Assembly (NCBI GenBank): GCA_913045395.1
Contig: CAJWPV010000005.1
Location: 1-14,112, forward strand
Source: an uncultured Verrucomicrobiota bacterium
Lineage (GTDB): Bacteria > Verrucomicrobiota > Verrucomicrobiia > Limisphaerales > UBA1096
Direction of reading: 5' to 3'
DNA length: 14,112 bases
Positions within the stretch are counted from its first letter, which is position 1, and each line of letters begins with the position of its first letter. The notes under the pieces were generated by a model. The model had not been told where the DNA came from, searched no databases, and saw only the letters and a program-made list of their open reading frames with translations. The position numbers were made by a program, and so were the translations under genes. Below, one piece after another: positions 13,666 through 14,112 of this stretch.

Positions 13666-14112
13666 GTGACCGAGCCGTTCAAACTCACGCGCATCCCGTC
13701 GCTGAAAACTACGGAGGCATTCCGCGAACACATTGCGTCGCTTGACCTCGACTTGCCATGCGACGACAGCATACAGCTCGCCGCCCAGTCGCCCTTGGCC
13801 AAGCCGCTTGACCGCATCACGCTTGGCGGCAAAACACCAGGCAATCGCATCGCCGTTCACCCGATGGAGGGCTGGGACGGAACGACGAGTGGTGGCGTGA
13901 CCGAGGAGATGACGCGTCGCTGGCAACGCTTTGGCGAGAGCGGCGCCAAGCTGATCCTCGGTGGCGAGGCGATGGCGGTGCGGCCCGACGGCCGTGCCAA
14001 TCCAAACCAACTGGTCATCAACAACGACAACCTAGCCGGGATCATGAGCCTCCTCGACACCCTCCTCGGGGCGCATGCCGAGCGGTACGATTCGACCGAT
14101 GACCTGGCGATT
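13666..14112 (+). CDS. Old Yellow Enzyme-family NADH:flavin oxidoreductase, N-terminal part (cut by right edge)
   Basis: The frame is open from GTG 13666 to the right edge, 149 residues. NRIAVHPMEGWDG at 60-72 matches the FMN-binding first strand of the OYE TIM barrel (usually NRIVMAPM), followed by TEEMTRRWQRFGESGAKLILGGEAMAV, the family's second and third strands. OYE-family enzymes bind FMN and reduce activated C=C bonds or act in larger dehydrogenases. A typical member has 350-450 residues, so more than half is missing. The GTG follows the GH88 stop by 7 bases, so the three genes are probably one operon, and a role in handling an unsaturated sugar-derived product is conceivable. One CTTGGCCAAG copy is at 13794-13803. 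Confidence 0.82.
   Translation, partial: MTEPFKLTRIPSLKTTEAFREHIASLDLDLPCDDSIQLAAQSPLAKPLDRITLGGKTPGNRIAVHPMEGWDGTTSGGVTEEMTRRWQRFGESGAKLILGGEAMAVRPDGRANPNQLVINNDNLAGIMSLLDTLLGAHAERYDSTDDLAI

Larger units (their letters stand above)
1408..13803. repeat. Dispersed palindrome TTGGCCAA (19 copies; 11 as CTTGGCCAAG)
   Basis: Perfect 8-mers start at 1409, 1481, 3465, 3926, 3989, 5101, 5320, 5459, 5578, 6454, 7206, 7372, 7531, 8190, 9201, 10452, 11686, 13275 and 13795. Those starting at 1409, 1481, 5101, 5320, 5459, 5578, 6454, 7531, 10452, 13275 and 13795 extend to the 10-base palindrome CTTGGCCAAG. All lie inside genes, on both strands. Near copies with one altered base are also present, for example at 8091, 11248, 12036 and 12829. 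At about 60% GC roughly 0.2 copies would be expected in this length by chance. Confidence 0.9.

Noticed and set aside
1..14112. CRISPR array, tRNA, rRNA, insertion sequence, toxin-antitoxin or defence module
   Set aside because: No tandem repeat-spacer pattern, cloverleaf-like stretch, transposase motif, terminal inverted repeat or known defence domain was seen in any frame.

Overview
The window looks like chromosomal sequence from a high-GC, Gram-negative-type bacterium, most likely a member of the Verrucomicrobiota. That assignment is an inference. It rests on the C-terminal module of the ankyrin protein (an 'IEAS-DLKKW ... F-D ... FYRA' pattern common in exported verrucomicrobial proteins), the futalosine-type menaquinone genes, sparse Shine-Dalgarno sequences, and a cytoplasmic GH88-type sugar hydrolase next to an SDR and an Old Yellow Enzyme homologue. 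No phage, transposon, CRISPR, rRNA or tRNA was seen. Coding density is high; only two gene-free stretches exceed 300 bases (911-1221 and 8595-8942).

Left part, minus strand: the N-terminal 303 residues of a pyruvate:ferredoxin/flavodoxin oxidoreductase-type enzyme run off the left edge (1-910). After a 311-base gap comes an NAD-dependent sugar-nucleotide epimerase/dehydratase (1222-2202).

Centre, plus strand: a compact menaquinone block reads divergently from the epimerase. It holds a UbiX-type flavin prenyltransferase, an MqnP-like UbiA prenyltransferase, aminofutalosine synthase MqnE and chorismate dehydratase MqnA. Two junctions overlap by 4 bases and the third has a 3-base gap, so translational coupling is likely. 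MqnA and MqnE open the futalosine route. MqnP prenylates the naphthoate, and UbiX would make prenyl-FMN for a UbiD-like decarboxylase encoded elsewhere. An oligosaccharide flippase-like membrane protein follows (5812-7113) and meets, tail to tail with a 2-base gap, an exported ankyrin-repeat protein on the minus strand (7116-8594).

Right part, plus strand: housekeeping genes tcdA (tRNA ct6A cyclase), a bifunctional-nuclease/DUF151 protein and holA (DNA polymerase III delta). Then comes a tightly spaced trio: an SDR oxidoreductase, a GH88 unsaturated-glucuronyl-hydrolase-like enzyme and the start of an Old Yellow Enzyme-family flavin oxidoreductase, cut by the right edge. The trio suggests intracellular processing of an unsaturated uronic-acid disaccharide.

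The most striking signal is not a gene. The palindrome TTGGCCAA occurs 19 times, 11 of them as the longer CTTGGCCAAG, where about 0.2 would be expected by chance. All copies lie inside genes of unrelated function on both strands and use only two of the three reading frames. This resembles the highly iterated palindrome HIP1 of cyanobacteria but with a different sequence.
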